A stretch of DNA of 64,000 bases from Pseudoips prasinana (GCA_951640165.1 OX621265.1:17869001-17933000); one strand, 5' to 3'. Shown: positions 1-10,733, counted from the stretch's first letter. Translations and numbers: made by a program. Notes: generated by a model not told the origin, from the letters alone.

Positions 1-44
1 ATAACTTGTTTACATTCATTTTCATATTACATATTCAATTCTAT

Positions 45-295
45 GACGTACCGGTTGGAGTGGTTGATAAGTACTTGCGTTTCACGCCGCAGGTCGTGAG
101 TTCGATTCCCACCCAGGGCAGAATATATTTGTGCGCATGAACATGTCTGTTTGTCGGGTGTCATTATCAATATAAGTATGTAATTACAAAAGAAAAGTAG
201 TAAGTATATGTTGTAAAACAGTCAATATCTGGTTTGCATAGTACAAGCTCTGCTTAGTTTGGGATCAGATGGCCGTGTGTAAATAATTATTATTA
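45..295 (+). repeat. tRNA-derived SINE, family B, copy 1
   Basis: The head has a tRNA-like A box followed by a B box (GAGTTCGATTCCCACC) and the phrase CCCAGGGCAGA. The body has the ACATGTCTGTTTG and TACAAAAGAAAAGTAGTA segments, and the tail has GCTTAGTTTGGGATCAGATGGCCGTGTGT. The same order recurs in at least nine other places in the window, which defines the family. Pol III promoter boxes plus a non-tRNA body are the hallmark of tRNA-derived SINEs, which need LINE enzymes in trans. Confidence 0.75.
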
Positions 296-465
296 TTCAT
301 GGGCAGATCGTGTTGTTTTAAATTCCCTACTATTTATGTTACAACCTGTACATAGCTTGTCTATTTGCCTGACTAGTTCCGAAGGTATTAAGGTCACTTA
401 ATTTATATTCCGTAGGGTGTAAAGGTAGGTATGTTATGTTAAACAACTATAAACTAGATTGCTTT

Positions 466-545
466 AAAGAGTGACCTTTACACTTTATTTACAACTACCC
501 GCAGACTAACTAAACTAAAATAAACTTATGTAAAGGTCACTCTTT
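466..545. repeat. short inverted repeat, possible small MITE
   Basis: A 17-bp perfect inverted repeat (AAAGAGTGACCTTTACA at 466-482 and its complement at 529-545) encloses 46 AT-rich bases. There is no coding potential. It could be a tiny inverted-repeat element or the remains of one; no second copy is obvious in the window. Confidence 0.45.
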
Positions 546-734
546 GTTGGAGTAATGTCTACTTTCAGGTTCATGTGTTATATTTTCTTTATGAAAATTA
601 AATTATTGTTTATTTTCGTGTACTTTAACAACTGGAGTATAGTTGACGCCTTTTTAGAGTCCCGTACGCAAATGGTTAAACGAAACCCTATTATTTTGTT
701 TCTTAATTTTTTTTTATTTAAAATAGGACAACGC

Positions 735-920
735 CCGCACTAGGGAATCTAATCCCTGTGTCGCGGGGTACTTTACAAACATATAATAGAGGGACACACA
801 TTACATCCAGACTCAGAACAACTATTTATGGGTCACACAAATAGTTGTCCGGCACGGGACTCAAACCTGCGACACGAGGCATCGAGGCGACTGTCTTAGC
901 CGCTGCGCCACACGTGCAGT
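735..920 (-). repeat. tRNA-derived SINE, family K, copy 1
   Basis: Read on the minus strand it begins with a tRNA-like head (GTGTGGCGCAGCGGCTAAGA as A-box region, CAGGTTTGAGTCCC as B box). It then has ACAACTATTTGTGTGACCC and a tail with GTAAAGTACCCCGCGACACAGGGATTAGA. A second copy lies at 2515-2690. The family differs from SINE families A, B and E in this window. Confidence 0.65.
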
Positions 921-1435
921 CAAGACTCCAGTGTCTGTCTGTCTGGCGACTTTTAACCAAGAATATATGTAGTTACTTTAAAGAAAAAAACAGGTGCATG
1001 GTATCAATAGTTATAAATATTTCATTGACAGAAATGAGACGAAGGATTATCATTTCGATAATATCTTAAAAAGCACCCCATATTTTTAAAATAAATATTT
1101 TACTACTTAGGAACTACTTACACTATTATTAATTTAAATTAATGAAACATTTTTACACTATACTTAAAAAAAAAATTTTTAATTTTTTAGTTTGGTTTTC
1201 TATATAAAGCGTGTTCTTTATTTTAATTTAACTATTATTTTTTATATTGTGCTTGTGTCTTACAAACAATCGTGGCAGATATCTTAACACTTGATCTGTC
1301 ATTCGGTTTTATTGTATTAGAATCTGTATTACCAACAAGCAAGAAATATTTTTTTTTATTTCCTGTATGTATCTAATGCTGATTAAATGTATTCTATTAT
1401 TCGACTCGAACGCCAAGTTTGCACAGTCAGACTCA
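921..1435. other. AT-rich interval without recognised feature
   Basis: Very AT-rich with short homopolymers. No open frame or repeat family is recognised here. Confidence 0.4.
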
Positions 1436-1437
1436 AG

Positions 1438-1590
1438 TAGTGAAATAATGAAATTTATTCAGCACTTGGGTATTAACGTACACTTGTTCTTGTCAAGCTC
1501 ACAATGCAGTATAGTCTACTAAAATATTAAAGTAACTGGATGGTAGATAGAACTAGTCCGTCCATTCGGTCTGTTTTACACATAAAATGT
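1438..1590 (+). repeat. dispersed repeat family J, copy 1
   Basis: The string ATTCAGCACTTGGGTATT, followed by CTTGTCAAGCTC, AATATTAAAGTAAC and TAGTCCGTC.......CGGTCT, recurs in the same order at 36795-36955. It shows no terminal repeats or coding potential, so its class is unknown. Confidence 0.5.
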
Positions 1591-1619
1591 CCTCAACGTT
1601 TTATTATGTAATAAAAAAA

Positions 1620-1901
1620 CTTGAGAGGTGTCAAGGGACACCCGGATGGAACCAAGTTATTTCTTATTATTTATTATGTATAAAAAACCTGTATACCCTC
1701 AACAAAAATAATCGTCGCGACACCACACTGTTCAATGCGAAATAGAAATGAAAATATCTGGCTTGCTTTCTATAAGAGAGAGAGAGAGAGAGAGAGAAAC
1801 ATGCGCACGTCGCACAGCTGCAAAAACTGTCGTGACAACTTTTCGTAAGATTTTTTTCCGTCTAGCCCCCTTTCACAACGCGCGATAAGGAACTTCGTTC
1901 C
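1620..1901 (+). repeat. dispersed repeat family D, copy 1
   Basis: This unit of about 282 bp starts CTTGAGAGGTGTCAAGGGAC and ends AAGGAACTTCGTTCC, with an internal (GA)n tract at about 1772-1798. Three other copies occur: 2196-2492 and 14790-15069 on the minus strand, and 22122-22400 on the plus strand. Both ends carry GGAACGAAGTT-type strings in opposite orientation, but there is no clear terminal inverted repeat. The class is unknown; no meaningful protein is encoded. Confidence 0.65.
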
Positions 1902-1967
1902 AACAAGTACTCCACAAATAAATAAGTTATTCAATTACTATTTAAAAATAGTAACTAAATTTCGCCA

Positions 1968-2110
1968 TCATCATACACGCCGATAGACGTATACTGTTGG
2001 ACAATGGAAGACCTTCGTTCAGCAGTGTACGGTAGGACCCCAAAGATCTCCACAATTGTCGGTCTTGCGCTACCCGCATTCACCGTCTTCCAGCGACTCT
2101 CAAAAGACCA
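1968..2110 (-). repeat. RTE-like LINE 3'-end repeat (family G), degenerate
   Basis: It contains CATCATCATACACGCCGATAGACG and AAAGATCTCCACAATTGTCGGTCTTGCGCTA, the reverse complement of the family G tail seen in clearer form at 47660-47890 and 50037-50215. It sits between two inverted family D repeats. Confidence 0.5.
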
Positions 2111-2195
2111 TAAATTTAATACTTTTATAATAAATACTTTTTTAAGACATCGAGCACTTGGAGAACACAGAAGGCTCGCAACCAGTAGTTTTTTT

Positions 2196-2306
2196 GGAAC
2201 GAAGTTCCTTATCGCGCGTTGTGAAATGACATAGGGGCTAGACGGAAAAATTCTTACGAAAAGTTGTCACGACACTTTTTGCAGCTGTGCGGCGTGCGCA
2301 TGTCTC

Positions 2307-2337
<31 letters not shown>

Positions 2338-2492
2338 TATAGAAAGCAAGCCAGATATTTTCATTTCTATTTCGCATTGCACAGTGTGGTGTCGCGACGA
2401 TTATTTTTGTTGAGTGTATACAGGTTTTTTATACATAATAAATAATAAGAAATAACTTCGTTCCATCCGGATGTCCCTTGACACCTCTCAAG
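2196..2492 (-). repeat. dispersed repeat family D, copy 2
   Basis: Reverse complement of the copy at 1620-1901, with a (TC)n tract at about 2312-2338 replacing (GA)n. The two copies face each other across about 294 bases, so this segment can form a long hairpin. Confidence 0.65.
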
Positions 2493-2514
2493 TATTTTTT
2501 TATAGAAAATGTAC

Positions 2515-2690
2515 GCACTAGGTCGTCTAATCCCTGTGTCGCAGGGTACTTTACAAACATATAATAGACACAAATTACATCCACACTCTGAACAACTATT
2601 TATGGGTCACACAAATAGTTGTCCGTCGCGGACCTCGAACCCGCGACACGAAGCGGCGAGGCGATTGTCTTAGCCGATGCGCACACGTGA
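2515..2690 (-). repeat. tRNA-derived SINE, family K, copy 2
   Basis: Matches the copy at 735-920 over the tail (AATCCCTGTGTCGCAGGGTAC on the plus strand), the middle (GGTCACACAAATAGTTGTCC) and the tRNA-like head (CTTAGCCGATGCGCACACGTG). Confidence 0.65.
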
Positions 2691-3479
2691 AGCCAAAGTT
2701 TAACTTAAGCTACGAATACCTCAGGCCACCCTTACAGCTTACGGGAGTGCTGAAGGGTTACAAAGAAGATGGGACCATCAATATAATCAATAAACAAACT
2801 CTACCCCAATCTTAAACCAAACAGGTGGGAACAAATTAAAACAATGGAACACAAAGATTCCTTAGTGTACAAACAGATTCATTGATACGACACGACTGAA
2901 TGCCAATTCCAAACATGTGACCGACTCCCGCGCATACAAAGCGAATGTTAAGGCGATTTTGTCATCAACGGTCATTCGAATTTGTCGGCCTTCAACTTAC
3001 AAGTGCGACATGTTACGCCGCAGAACAACATGGTAAGTAGGTGAGTACTTGACTTCACTCATTACTATTAAATGTCACAATTTTTTTGCAATGTTTTTTT
3101 AAAAACTTTAAAGTATGATAAAGCGAGATCTATTTGAGAATCAGTGGTTGTTATAAGATATTTCTTAATTGGACTGTAACACTCGCAGCAGCGAGGGTAT
3201 TCTTATTGGGATCTAGGGAGAGACCTTCAAAATGATAACACATGTATTAAACACCAATCACGTATTCTATTTAATAATACACAACAACAATATATTATTT
3301 AGAACTTCTTTTTGGTAACTCTTGACAATCATCACTCAAACATTAAATTATACTTTTTTATTAATTTGAATTCTATTCATTTTATTCTAACTTTAAAACC
3401 TATCTATGTCCAGCTATTTTATAAGATTGACTTCAGTTTGTTATCTTCTCAAAAGAGGTAATATATGATAATATAATAA
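2691..3479. other. interval without recognised feature
   Basis: The start (TACGAATACCTCAGGCCACC) resembles a short dispersed motif also seen near 37415-37470. The rest is AT-rich with no open frame worth reporting. Confidence 0.35.
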
Positions 3480-3480
3480 T

Positions 3481-3735
3481 GACGGTCACCGCAGCCTAGT
3501 TGGTAGTGTTCCTGCCTACGAAGCTGGTGGTCCTGGGTTCGAATCCCGGTAAGTGCAAATATTTGTGTGATGAGCACGAATATTTGTTTCTGAGTCATGG
3601 ATGTTTTCTATGTATTTATGTATTTATCTATCTATATAAATATGTATATCGTCGCCTGGTACCCATATTACAAGCTTTGCTTAGTTTGGGGCTAGGATGA
3701 TCTGTGTGACATTGTCCCCAAATATAATATCATTA
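3481..3735 (+). repeat. tRNA-derived SINE, family A, copy 1
   Basis: The head has TAGTTGGTAGTGTTCCTGCC (A-box region) and the B box GGTTCGAATCC within CCTGGGTTCGAATCCCGGTA. The body has GTGTGATGAGCACGAATATT, then the ATTTATCTATCTATATAA stretch, and the tail has TTAGTTTGGGGCTAGGATGA and TGTGTGACATTGTCCC. Eight copies in the window share this structure. Confidence 0.85.
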
Positions 3736-3779
3736 CATTACTTACACCAAGTAAAATAAAATGCATCACAAAAAGAAGA

Positions 3780-3852
3780 GGAAGAGATCATATTTAGTGA
3801 TAAGGCTGCCAATTCTATATTGGCAGCCTTATCACTAAATATGATCTCTTCC
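3780..3852. repeat. perfect 34-bp palindrome with 5-nt spacer
   Basis: The left arm 3780-3813 (begins GGAAGAGATCATATTTAGTG) is perfectly complementary to the right arm 3819-3852, with TCTAT between. One arm resembles the 3' region of a LINE seen at 11948-11975 (AGAGATCACATTTAGTGATA), so a LINE tail appears to have been copied back on itself. Confidence 0.9.
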
Positions 3853-4470
3853 AGACTCCAGACAACCTAGGCGGGGATTGAAGATTGGAATAACAGAGTT
3901 GGGGTAGTGTAGTTATCAGTGCACGCAAATTATTAAATGGTACGCACCGGTATCATGACTAAAACAGTGAATTTAATACTTATTACAATCTTTTTTTATT
4001 AAGTATAGGTATCAAGATTTCAGATTTGTTCGCCAGTATAATTTGCGGACGTTTTAAATGGGCTTTTAAACAGAAATAGGTTAATCAAGTAAAGGCACGG
4101 CTGAACATGTGCCCGATGACATACACAGGAAGAAACAATAACATAATGACCTTTGAAGCTTTGTGTTCTTCGCTCAAAAATGGCGAGGGAGATGGCCGTT
4201 GCTTCTCGGCAACAAAACCTCTACTCGTAACAGGTTAATTACTTAGCAGACCAGCTATATTAATTAAGTAAAAATAAATGGAGAAATCGTGTTAAATACC
4301 TAGATTTAAATACATAAAATTAGTATTTAAGTTGACTTAAAACACCGGAAAGTTGAGTGGAAAAATGTCAGCGTATAATGTTACAACAGAAACAAAACTA
4401 TAATAATAATAAATCCAAATATCACGGACACTCTCGGCTCTGTAGAAATAAAACAAATAAATAAATAATT
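3853..4470. other. AT-rich interval without recognised feature
   Basis: No open frame, repeat family or inverted repeat is recognised here. Confidence 0.35.
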
Positions 4471-4730
4471 GACGGGCCTGTTGGCGTAGTTGGCAAATGC
4501 TTGCTTTTCACGCTCGAGGTCGTGGGTTCGATTCTCACCCAGGACTGATATTTGTGTGCATGAACATGTCTGTTTGCCCTGCGGCGGGTGTTATTATCTA
4601 TATAAGTATCTATTTACAAAAGATAAGTAGTATATGTAGTATATCAGTTATCTGGTTTCCATAGTACTCTGCTCTGCTTAGTTTGGGATCAGATGGCCGT
4701 GTGTAATGTCCCAGGATATTATTATAATTA
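4471..4730 (+). repeat. tRNA-derived SINE, family B, copy 2
   Basis: Near full length: GACGGGCCTGTTGGCGTAGT head, GTGGGTTCGATTCTCACCC as B box, ACATGTCTGTTTG body and TTAGTTTGGGATCAGATGGC tail, ending in an ATTATT-rich 3' tail. Confidence 0.85.
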
Positions 4731-4949
4731 CTAGCCAACCCGTTAAGGAAAAATATATAATAGTCAAATAGCCATTTGTTGGTTAGATTTCTTATATGCC
4801 ATAAAAATGATTATAAAATGTATAAACGTCCCGAATAATAAGATCCCGACAGAATTAGCGGTTTTTGTTAAATAGTAGTTTATTATGATATGCCATTCAT
4901 GTTACAGGTATGGGTCTAAAAAAAATATTTTTATCTATCATGACTAGCA

Positions 4950-5145
4950 AGAGACCTCAACGCTACGACATGTCCTTCTTTAAACGAGGTTTAAATAGAG
5001 TAGGTACTAATCCCACGGTAGGCAGCGGTTTGCTGTGCCCCCTGGCACTGCGAATGACCATGAGGAGCGCTTACCACTTACCATCAGGTGGGCCGCTAGC
5101 TCGTCTGCCTCCAAAAACAATAAAAAAGAGACCAGATGCAGAACT
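4950..5145 (+). pseudogene. LINE ORF2 3' end fragment (same family as 31597-32026)
   Basis: The plus strand encodes RYDMSFFKRGLNR, the C-terminal end of a lepidopteran-type non-LTR retrotransposon ORF2. It is followed by the 3' UTR motifs GGCAGCGGTTTGCTGTGCCC and CCGCTAGCTCGTCTGC and an AATAAAAAAG end. The same peptide and UTR recur at 31860-32026. The fragment is severely 5'-truncated, as expected for LINE insertions. Confidence 0.65.
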
Positions 5146-5294
5146 ATCAATATAGGCCAGATCAATCAGGTTCGATGGGCTGGGGCCTTGTCAGAGGCCG
5201 TATGGATTGGAGTGCGGGGCGAGGCAGGGGGGGTTGACCTCGCCTACGCTCTTCAATCTTTACGTCAATGAACTGATCGAGGCGCTCAGTAGAG

Positions 5295-6149
5295 ATCGAT
5301 TCTATAGTAAATAAGAACGACGCTACTGACTGCAATATTCAATGTAAAGAAACGATCAAATCAAAACTCACAGCACTCCATACTGGTGTTCCTCAGGGCT
5401 CCATATAAGGCCCTATATTTTTCATTACTTTTATTAATGACCTTATAAATCATATTACTGAAACTGCTATAGGGTCTATTCAGCTGGTAGTGTTTGCTGA
5501 CGATAAAAATGCAGTTGTGTCGGCGGATGATATTGACAACTTAAATAGCATTTTAAATAAGACTTTGGTAAATTTCTACCACTGGTTCACAGTTAATAGC
5601 CTAAGAGTGAATGCTAGCAAAACTAATATTCTTATTTTTAACACAACATACAAAAGCAATCCATTAATTAATTGCGTAATGAACGGAGAAGCAGTTAAAC
5701 AGGCTAACTTTGTGAAGTGTTTAGGAATTCACATAGATAGCCATTTAAACTGGAAACAAGAGTTAATACATTTGGGGAAGACTATCAGCTCAGCCTGTTA
5801 CGTTTTAAGAAGTCTTAGAGATGTGGTGGACATGAGATATCTAAAAATGGTATATTATGCGTTAATTGAGTCGAGGCTGAGATACAGCATTCTTTTCTGG
5901 GGAGGAAGCTATGACTATAACCTAAAAAAAGCTTTTGTGTTACAGAAAAGAGCAATAAGGACTATAGTCAGGATTCGACAACAGGAGTCATGTAAACCGT
6001 ATTTTAGTAACTTAAAAATACTGACTGTCCCTGGTCTATACATCTTAGTCTTACTCAGTCATCTTGCTAAATATGTCCATGAATATGAGACGGAAGAAGA
6101 AAGGCGGATAAGAGAGGAATCAAGGAGGAACATCACAATTAATTATTAA
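5295..6149 (+). pseudogene. LINE reverse transcriptase C-terminal part, broken
   Basis: This is a degenerate ORF2 of a non-LTR retrotransposon, whose product would copy the element RNA at a nicked target. The frame gives TGVPQGSI, then an in-frame TAA at about 5406, then GPIFFITFINDL and VVFADDKN; the FADD box is the reverse transcriptase active-site motif. After 5490 the frame stays open for 219 codons through the connection region (VKCLGIHIDSHLNWK) and the C-terminal region (VLQKRAIRTIVRI, LTVPGLYILVLLSHLAKY). The same C-terminal signature, closely related, occurs at 22787-23277. The element is 5'-truncated: no endonuclease or early reverse transcriptase blocks are present. The sequence suggests the CR1/jockey-like group, but the clade is not certain. 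Confidence 0.85.
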
Positions 6150-6233
6150 ATAAACTTGACATTTTCCTTGCTAGCTTTATTAGGACTTACAATGTTGAAT
6201 AATTACTAATCTCTTTGACTACTACTCGTATAT

Positions 6234-6410
6234 AAGTGTGATGAGCACGAATATTTGTTTCTGAGTCATGGATGTTTTCTACGTATTTAAGTATTTATCT
6301 ATCTATATAAGTATGTATATCGTCGCCTGGTACCCATAGTACAAGCTTTGCTTAGTTTGGGGCTGGATGATCTGTGTGACATTGTCCCAAGATATTATTA
6401 CTATTATTAT
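6234..6410 (+). repeat. SINE family A, 5'-truncated copy
   Basis: Starts at GTGTGATGAGCACGAATATT and lacks the tRNA-like head. The body and tail (TTAGTTTGGGGCTGGATGAT, TGTGTGACATTGTCCC) match the other family A copies. Confidence 0.8.
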
Positions 6411-6599
6411 ATAAATTTAACTATACTAATAACTAAGATTGTGTGTTTGTACTATAATTATTGTTTGTAATATTGTGTGTAACATGTAAATCTAAAATAA
6501 CACAAAAATTATTTGTAATTAGGTTTAAAATGTTCAGATACGATGTAAAAATTGTTATTGAATTGAATAAATTGAGAGCGCGCTGGTTGTTACATAGAT

Positions 6600-7298
6600 G
6601 GGGTGTGTATGAACAACATTACCTACGCTGACGATATGACTCTATTGAGCGCCTCTGTTTGTGGCCTTAGGAGGTTGGTGAGCATTTGTGAAGCCTATGC
6701 CAAACTTCATGGATTGCTATACAATGCTTGTAAGAGTGAGCTCATGGTCTTTGGTTCCGGCGGTGGACTAGGTCCAGAAACTATACCATCAGTCAGTCTG
6801 AATGGAACTCCGCTCACACGGGTATATAAGATAAAATGTCTTGGACACGTCTTGACCGCTGGCATGAAAGACGATGAGGATATTGAGCGTGAGCGAAGGG
6901 CGCTGTCGGTTAGGGCAAATATGATAGCTCGCAGATTCGCACGTTGTTCACCGGGTGTTAAAAAAACTCTGTTTCGTGCATACTGCACTTCGTTTTACAC
7001 GTGCAGTCTGTGGGCTCATTATACGCAGAAATCGTACAGCGCCCTTCGCATACAATATAATAATGCGTTCAAGATATTGATGGGGTTGCCCCGCTTTTGT
7101 ATCTATAACTATGAGAAAACGATGCGCTTCCCTGGTGCGCCTCGTACGGGTCAGCCCCAAGATTATCATGAACTGTGTGGCCAGCAGACTCGATTGTCTT
7201 TATGTGAGTCGCTGCTGCACGCTGTGTGCGTGGGTCTAAGAATTATTGTTACTAACAAATGTGCGTCATGTTACTTGAATGAAATAAATAATTATTAA
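6600..7298 (+). pseudogene. LINE reverse transcriptase fragment, second family
   Basis: An open frame carries YADDMTLLSASV, the reverse transcriptase active-site box. It is followed by the thumb/connection region (LHGLLYNACKSELMVF, KCLGHVLTAGMKDDEDIERERRALSV cut here for length) and SPGVKKTLFRAYCTSFYTC. The related copy at 34521-35004 continues with LPRYCSASGMFADAGIDDFY, but here the frame breaks at about 7100 after LPRFC, so the C-terminus is shifted. The 5' portion (endonuclease, early reverse transcriptase) is absent. The ORF is followed by AT-rich 3' sequence and a (TA)n microsatellite. It is clearly distinct from the family at 5295-6149. Confidence 0.85.
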
Positions 7299-7312
7299 TT
7301 TAATTATTATTA

Positions 7313-7348
<36 letters not shown>
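7313..7348. repeat. (TA)n microsatellite
   Basis: An uninterrupted TA dinucleotide run immediately downstream of the LINE fragment, possibly grown from its AT-rich 3' tail. Confidence 0.9.
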
Positions 7349-7349
<1 letters not shown>

Positions 7350-7588
7350 GAGCAGTCACTTGAGCTAATTTGAAATACGGTACCCTAAAAACTTTACCTA
7401 ACCGACAAATAAACAAGACGGACCACAGTAAAACTGTTACAACAAAACACACTTACCCTCATCGGAATGTACTTAAGCAACGTTTAAACAAACACTGTCT
7501 ACAAAGTGTAACAAAAATAATAGACATAACTTAATTTCCGCAAGTTAAGTTGCGTCCACTATTACAATACCCTGCGACCTTATTTTGA

Positions 7589-8128
7589 CACTGCCATCAG
7601 ATCCGAAATTAAGCAGATCTCGTACTATGGAAATCAGATAACTAATACATATACAGTAATACCCCGCTTTACGCGACCCCGTTATACGCGGTTTCACTAT
7701 ACCGCGAATTTCGAATTGTTATTAATTGATGGGTTTTATGAACGTATTTTACAATAACGTAAAAAAACGCTGCCCAAAAGTCAATAGATGTATTTTTCCG
7801 TAAACAATAATTAATAGTATGTACTGCATAAAGTGTTGTTAGAATTAAAGTGATTCGTATTTTTTTTTATTTCATTTTGATTAAGTTTAATCATATACCT
7901 CGATATACGCGAATTTCAGTTAACGTGAATTTTTCCGGAACATATCCCTCGCGTAAAGCGGGGTATTACTGTACTACCTTTTCTTTTGTAAATACATACT
8001 TACACAGACAATTACACCCAGACCCAGGACAAGCAGACATGTTCATGGACACAAATATATCTCCTGGTTGGGAAATCGAACCCACTACCTGCGGCGTGAA
8101 AGGCAAGCAATTACCAACCACGCCAACT
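7589..8128 (-). repeat. SINE family B, copy 3, split by a MITE
   Basis: The tail part (CCATCAGATCCGAAATTAAG) and the head part (CTACCTGCGGCGTGAAAGGC) are the two halves of one minus-strand family B SINE. A 318-bp element at 7654-7971 interrupts the TACTA segment and is flanked by TA on both sides. This shows the SINE was present first. Confidence 0.75.
7654..7971. mobile_element. pogo/Tigger-like MITE, 318 bp
   Basis: The ends CAGTAATACCCCGCTTTACG and its complement CGTAAAGCGGGGTATTACTG form terminal inverted repeats of at least 23 bp, flanked by TA. The interior is AT-rich with further CGCG-containing subterminal pairs (TACGCGG, TATACGCG). CAGT-type ends with a TA target and no transposase match non-autonomous pogo/Tigger-like elements of the Tc1/mariner superfamily. 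A relative starts at 36420. Confidence 0.8.
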
Positions 8129-8565
8129 ATTTATTCTATTTAAGCTCCTTAGCTTAATTATCATATGACACTGAACAACATGTAACACATCGTCATCAAC
8201 AAAATACACAAAAAGGATTAGAAACTAATATAGAAGAATAACGATCAGCAGAGTCAAAAGAAAAAGATCGAGACAAATGGAAATTCGATGTCTCTGCCTA
8301 CCCCTCTGGGAAACAGACGTGACTCCATGTAAGTATGTAGAGTAAAAAAAATAATTTTCGTCTTACACAATTTCATGGGTAGATGCTTTAAGTTGTTTAC
8401 TATTTAAGTTCCACGTTGTATATGTTGTTTTAACTTTTGTTCACCGCACCATACTGACACTTACATGCAACGTTATGAAATGTCCAATCGAGTCTACAAG
8501 CTTTACATAATAGGCAATCACTCATAACAAGCCGTTGCAATAGGTAACTGTGGTTGGTGGTAGTA
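8129..8565. other. interval with a short family H fragment
   Basis: At 8262-8330 the string CTCTGCCTACCCCTCTGGGA marks the reverse orientation of a short dispersed repeat also seen at 11142-11232 and 11313-11415. The remainder has no recognised feature. Confidence 0.4.
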
Positions 8566-8700
8566 TAGACGCCAGCACGTCAAGCTACCCCAATCTGTCA
8601 AATTTCGCCAATTGAAAGTGAACCTTATGCTTTTATGATAAAGTAGAAAATCTATAAAAGAAATTTGACAGATTGGGGTAGCTGGATGTGCTGGCGTCTG
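8566..8700. mobile_element. foldback MITE, family M, copy 1
   Basis: About 38 bp of terminal inverted repeat (AGACGCCAGCACGTCAAGCT on the left; the right end is GGATGTGCTGGCGTCTG) with TA on both sides. The total length is 135 bp and it is non-coding. TA flanks and CAGACG-type ends suggest a Tc1/mariner-derived MITE. Other copies lie at 8864, 24670 and 29829. Confidence 0.8.
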
Positions 8701-8863
8701 TACCAAAAAAGGCAATATTGCATCCTCTCATTTGATACAAAAAAAACGACTCACAATTTTTTCTTTTAAATGTCGTAGAACTAAGTCGGCAAGGCAATAG
8801 ATGCTTTCAAATATTGATCTGAGTGTATTTTTCGGTGATTATTCCTCTGTGGCGAACGAAGTA

Positions 8864-8975
8864 CAGACGTGAGCACATCAAGCTACCCCAATCTGTCGAA
8901 TTTCCCCAATGAAAAGTGAACGTTATGCTTATGAGATAAAGTAAAAAATCTATAAAAGAAATTTGATGGCGTCTG
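8864..8975. mobile_element. foldback MITE, family M, copy 2 (right end shortened)
   Basis: The left end and middle match the copy at 8566-8700. The right arm has lost the segment between AAATTTGA and TGGCGTCTG. TA flanks both ends. Confidence 0.7.
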
Positions 8976-8989
8976 TACATGAATCGCCA

Positions 8990-10255
8990 ATAAAAGACGT
9001 TCGACGAACTTTTAGGACGACTTCGTTGAACTGCAAAATAAAAAATCTTTTGTATAACAAAAGGAGACGGATACGTTTTCATACAATATTGGGCCCGGAT
9101 GTACAAAGGTAAAAGTGGTGTCAATTAATGGGTCTATAAATAATCAGCCAATCACTAAAAATTACATGGATTTATTCAATCTATGAGCAGAGTTATAAAA
9201 GATTTAGTACTTAATAGAGAGGTTATGTACCAACCTATATTAAATAACTGATTTTTAAGGGCGATTGCTATTTAATAGTTATCCGTGTCTAGTATGTTAG
9301 CAAAAGTCATACACGTTAAGCAATATCAGAAGTCCGTAGAGAGAATGCATTTGTCGAGGGATACATAAACAAAACAATAAAAATACTCAAATCACACACG
9401 CACTAAACGATACGAGAAACGAGTGACCGATCATAGATTAGGATTCAAAATCTGTCACCCATGTCATAGATTAAAAATATAGACGCCAATTACTAATAAA
9501 TAGATTTGAACGATGACCGATATTATGATTTCTATTTATTTTGTTGATATTTAATTTTTTACTGTTGACATTATGTTAATGTATTTAATAATTATTATGA
9601 TTAAATCGGTTACCTGGTGTCTGGTGCAAGAGGATTTATATTACATTGTTTGAACTCATTAACGTTAATCGATTATAGTAATCAACAACCAATTTAATTC
9701 GTGACTTAAACTTATTTTGAGATTTCTCGTTTCCCGGATTGTAAATTGGGTCAATTTTTTACAGTTTGAAATAGAAAAATATAACGCAATTTTTAAACCT
9801 TATCTCAACTCATTACGGTCAGGCCCAGAAATCCCCGTCTCCTTTCCGTATCTTGAAAATACCGATTGCTGATTGCATAGCAATATAGTAATCATGAACA
9901 ACAAACTACAAACAAAAACATGCGGGGCAGTCTTTGGGGACTGCCGTTAGAAGTGAACCTCATACTCGGAAACTAGCGTTTATTTGATCCGAGTAGCGAG
10001 TAGAAGATGCTACTTCCCACCTTTGGGCGAGAAAGACTCATAGTAATTGCTTCCCTCCCTATGGTGGGAATAAATTAAAAAAATAAAACTAAATTTGATT
10101 CGGCAGTCGGCTGTAAGAAATAAATGTGAGTGTATAAACGACCAGTGTGAGTTGAAAAAAAACCCTCCGTCTTACGAGATTAGTTTTTATTACCAATCCC
10201 AAAAAGTGCACATTTTTTTTTTTTAACCTGACGCTACAGTTACCCTAGGAGGCTT
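8990..10255. other. interval without recognised feature
   Basis: AT-rich, with no convincing open frame, repeat family or inverted repeat. It may be unique sequence or old, unrecognisable repeats. Confidence 0.35.
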
Positions 10256-10700
10256 TCACTGCTTCACCGGACTATAGAAGCGAGCAGAGGGCTCGAGCCG
10301 TCTAGAAATTAAGTAACCCGCGCCGGAGGGCACCCCCTGTGGGGTTCGAACCTCGACAGTGCACAACGCTACTAAAGAAGTTTTCACTTCAAAAACACTT
10401 CGCAACCAGAGAGAACACCACAACATGGCCACCAGGGAGTCAAGAAGACTCCCGATTGTTATAGTAGCAACAATCGGCACGACACTTTTTGGCTTGACCC
10501 GGGGTTTTCCTATAAACGGTAGGGAGTGCCTAGCGGTATGCGAACAAAGCATTCCTGTCTCATAAATGATGTGTCTCCGTCCCAGACGTTTTAACAGCGC
10601 AATTCCTGCAAGTTTCCAAGTCGACGGCAACACGACATATTTATTATTAAACCTCACGAGGTTTTCCTGCACGATTCGCGCTACCTATTCAAATATAATA
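10256..10700 (-). other. unidentified GC-richer segment with a 138-codon open frame
   Basis: More balanced in base composition than its surroundings, with a 138-codon minus-strand open frame whose product I do not recognise. The part GAGGGCACCCCCTGTGGGGTT resembles the motif at about 37435 (GAGGGCACCCTTATGGGGTT), so it may be a repeat. No domain can be named. Confidence 0.25.
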
Positions 10701-10733
10701 ATCATTTCAATTTGCAACTGTTTTGTAAACATG

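Noticed and set aside
3500..3560. Possible functional tRNA gene (A and B boxes, GGTTCGAATCC)
   Set aside because: The same head occurs in eight copies followed by an identical non-tRNA body and tail; no acceptor-stem pairing was found. It is a SINE head.
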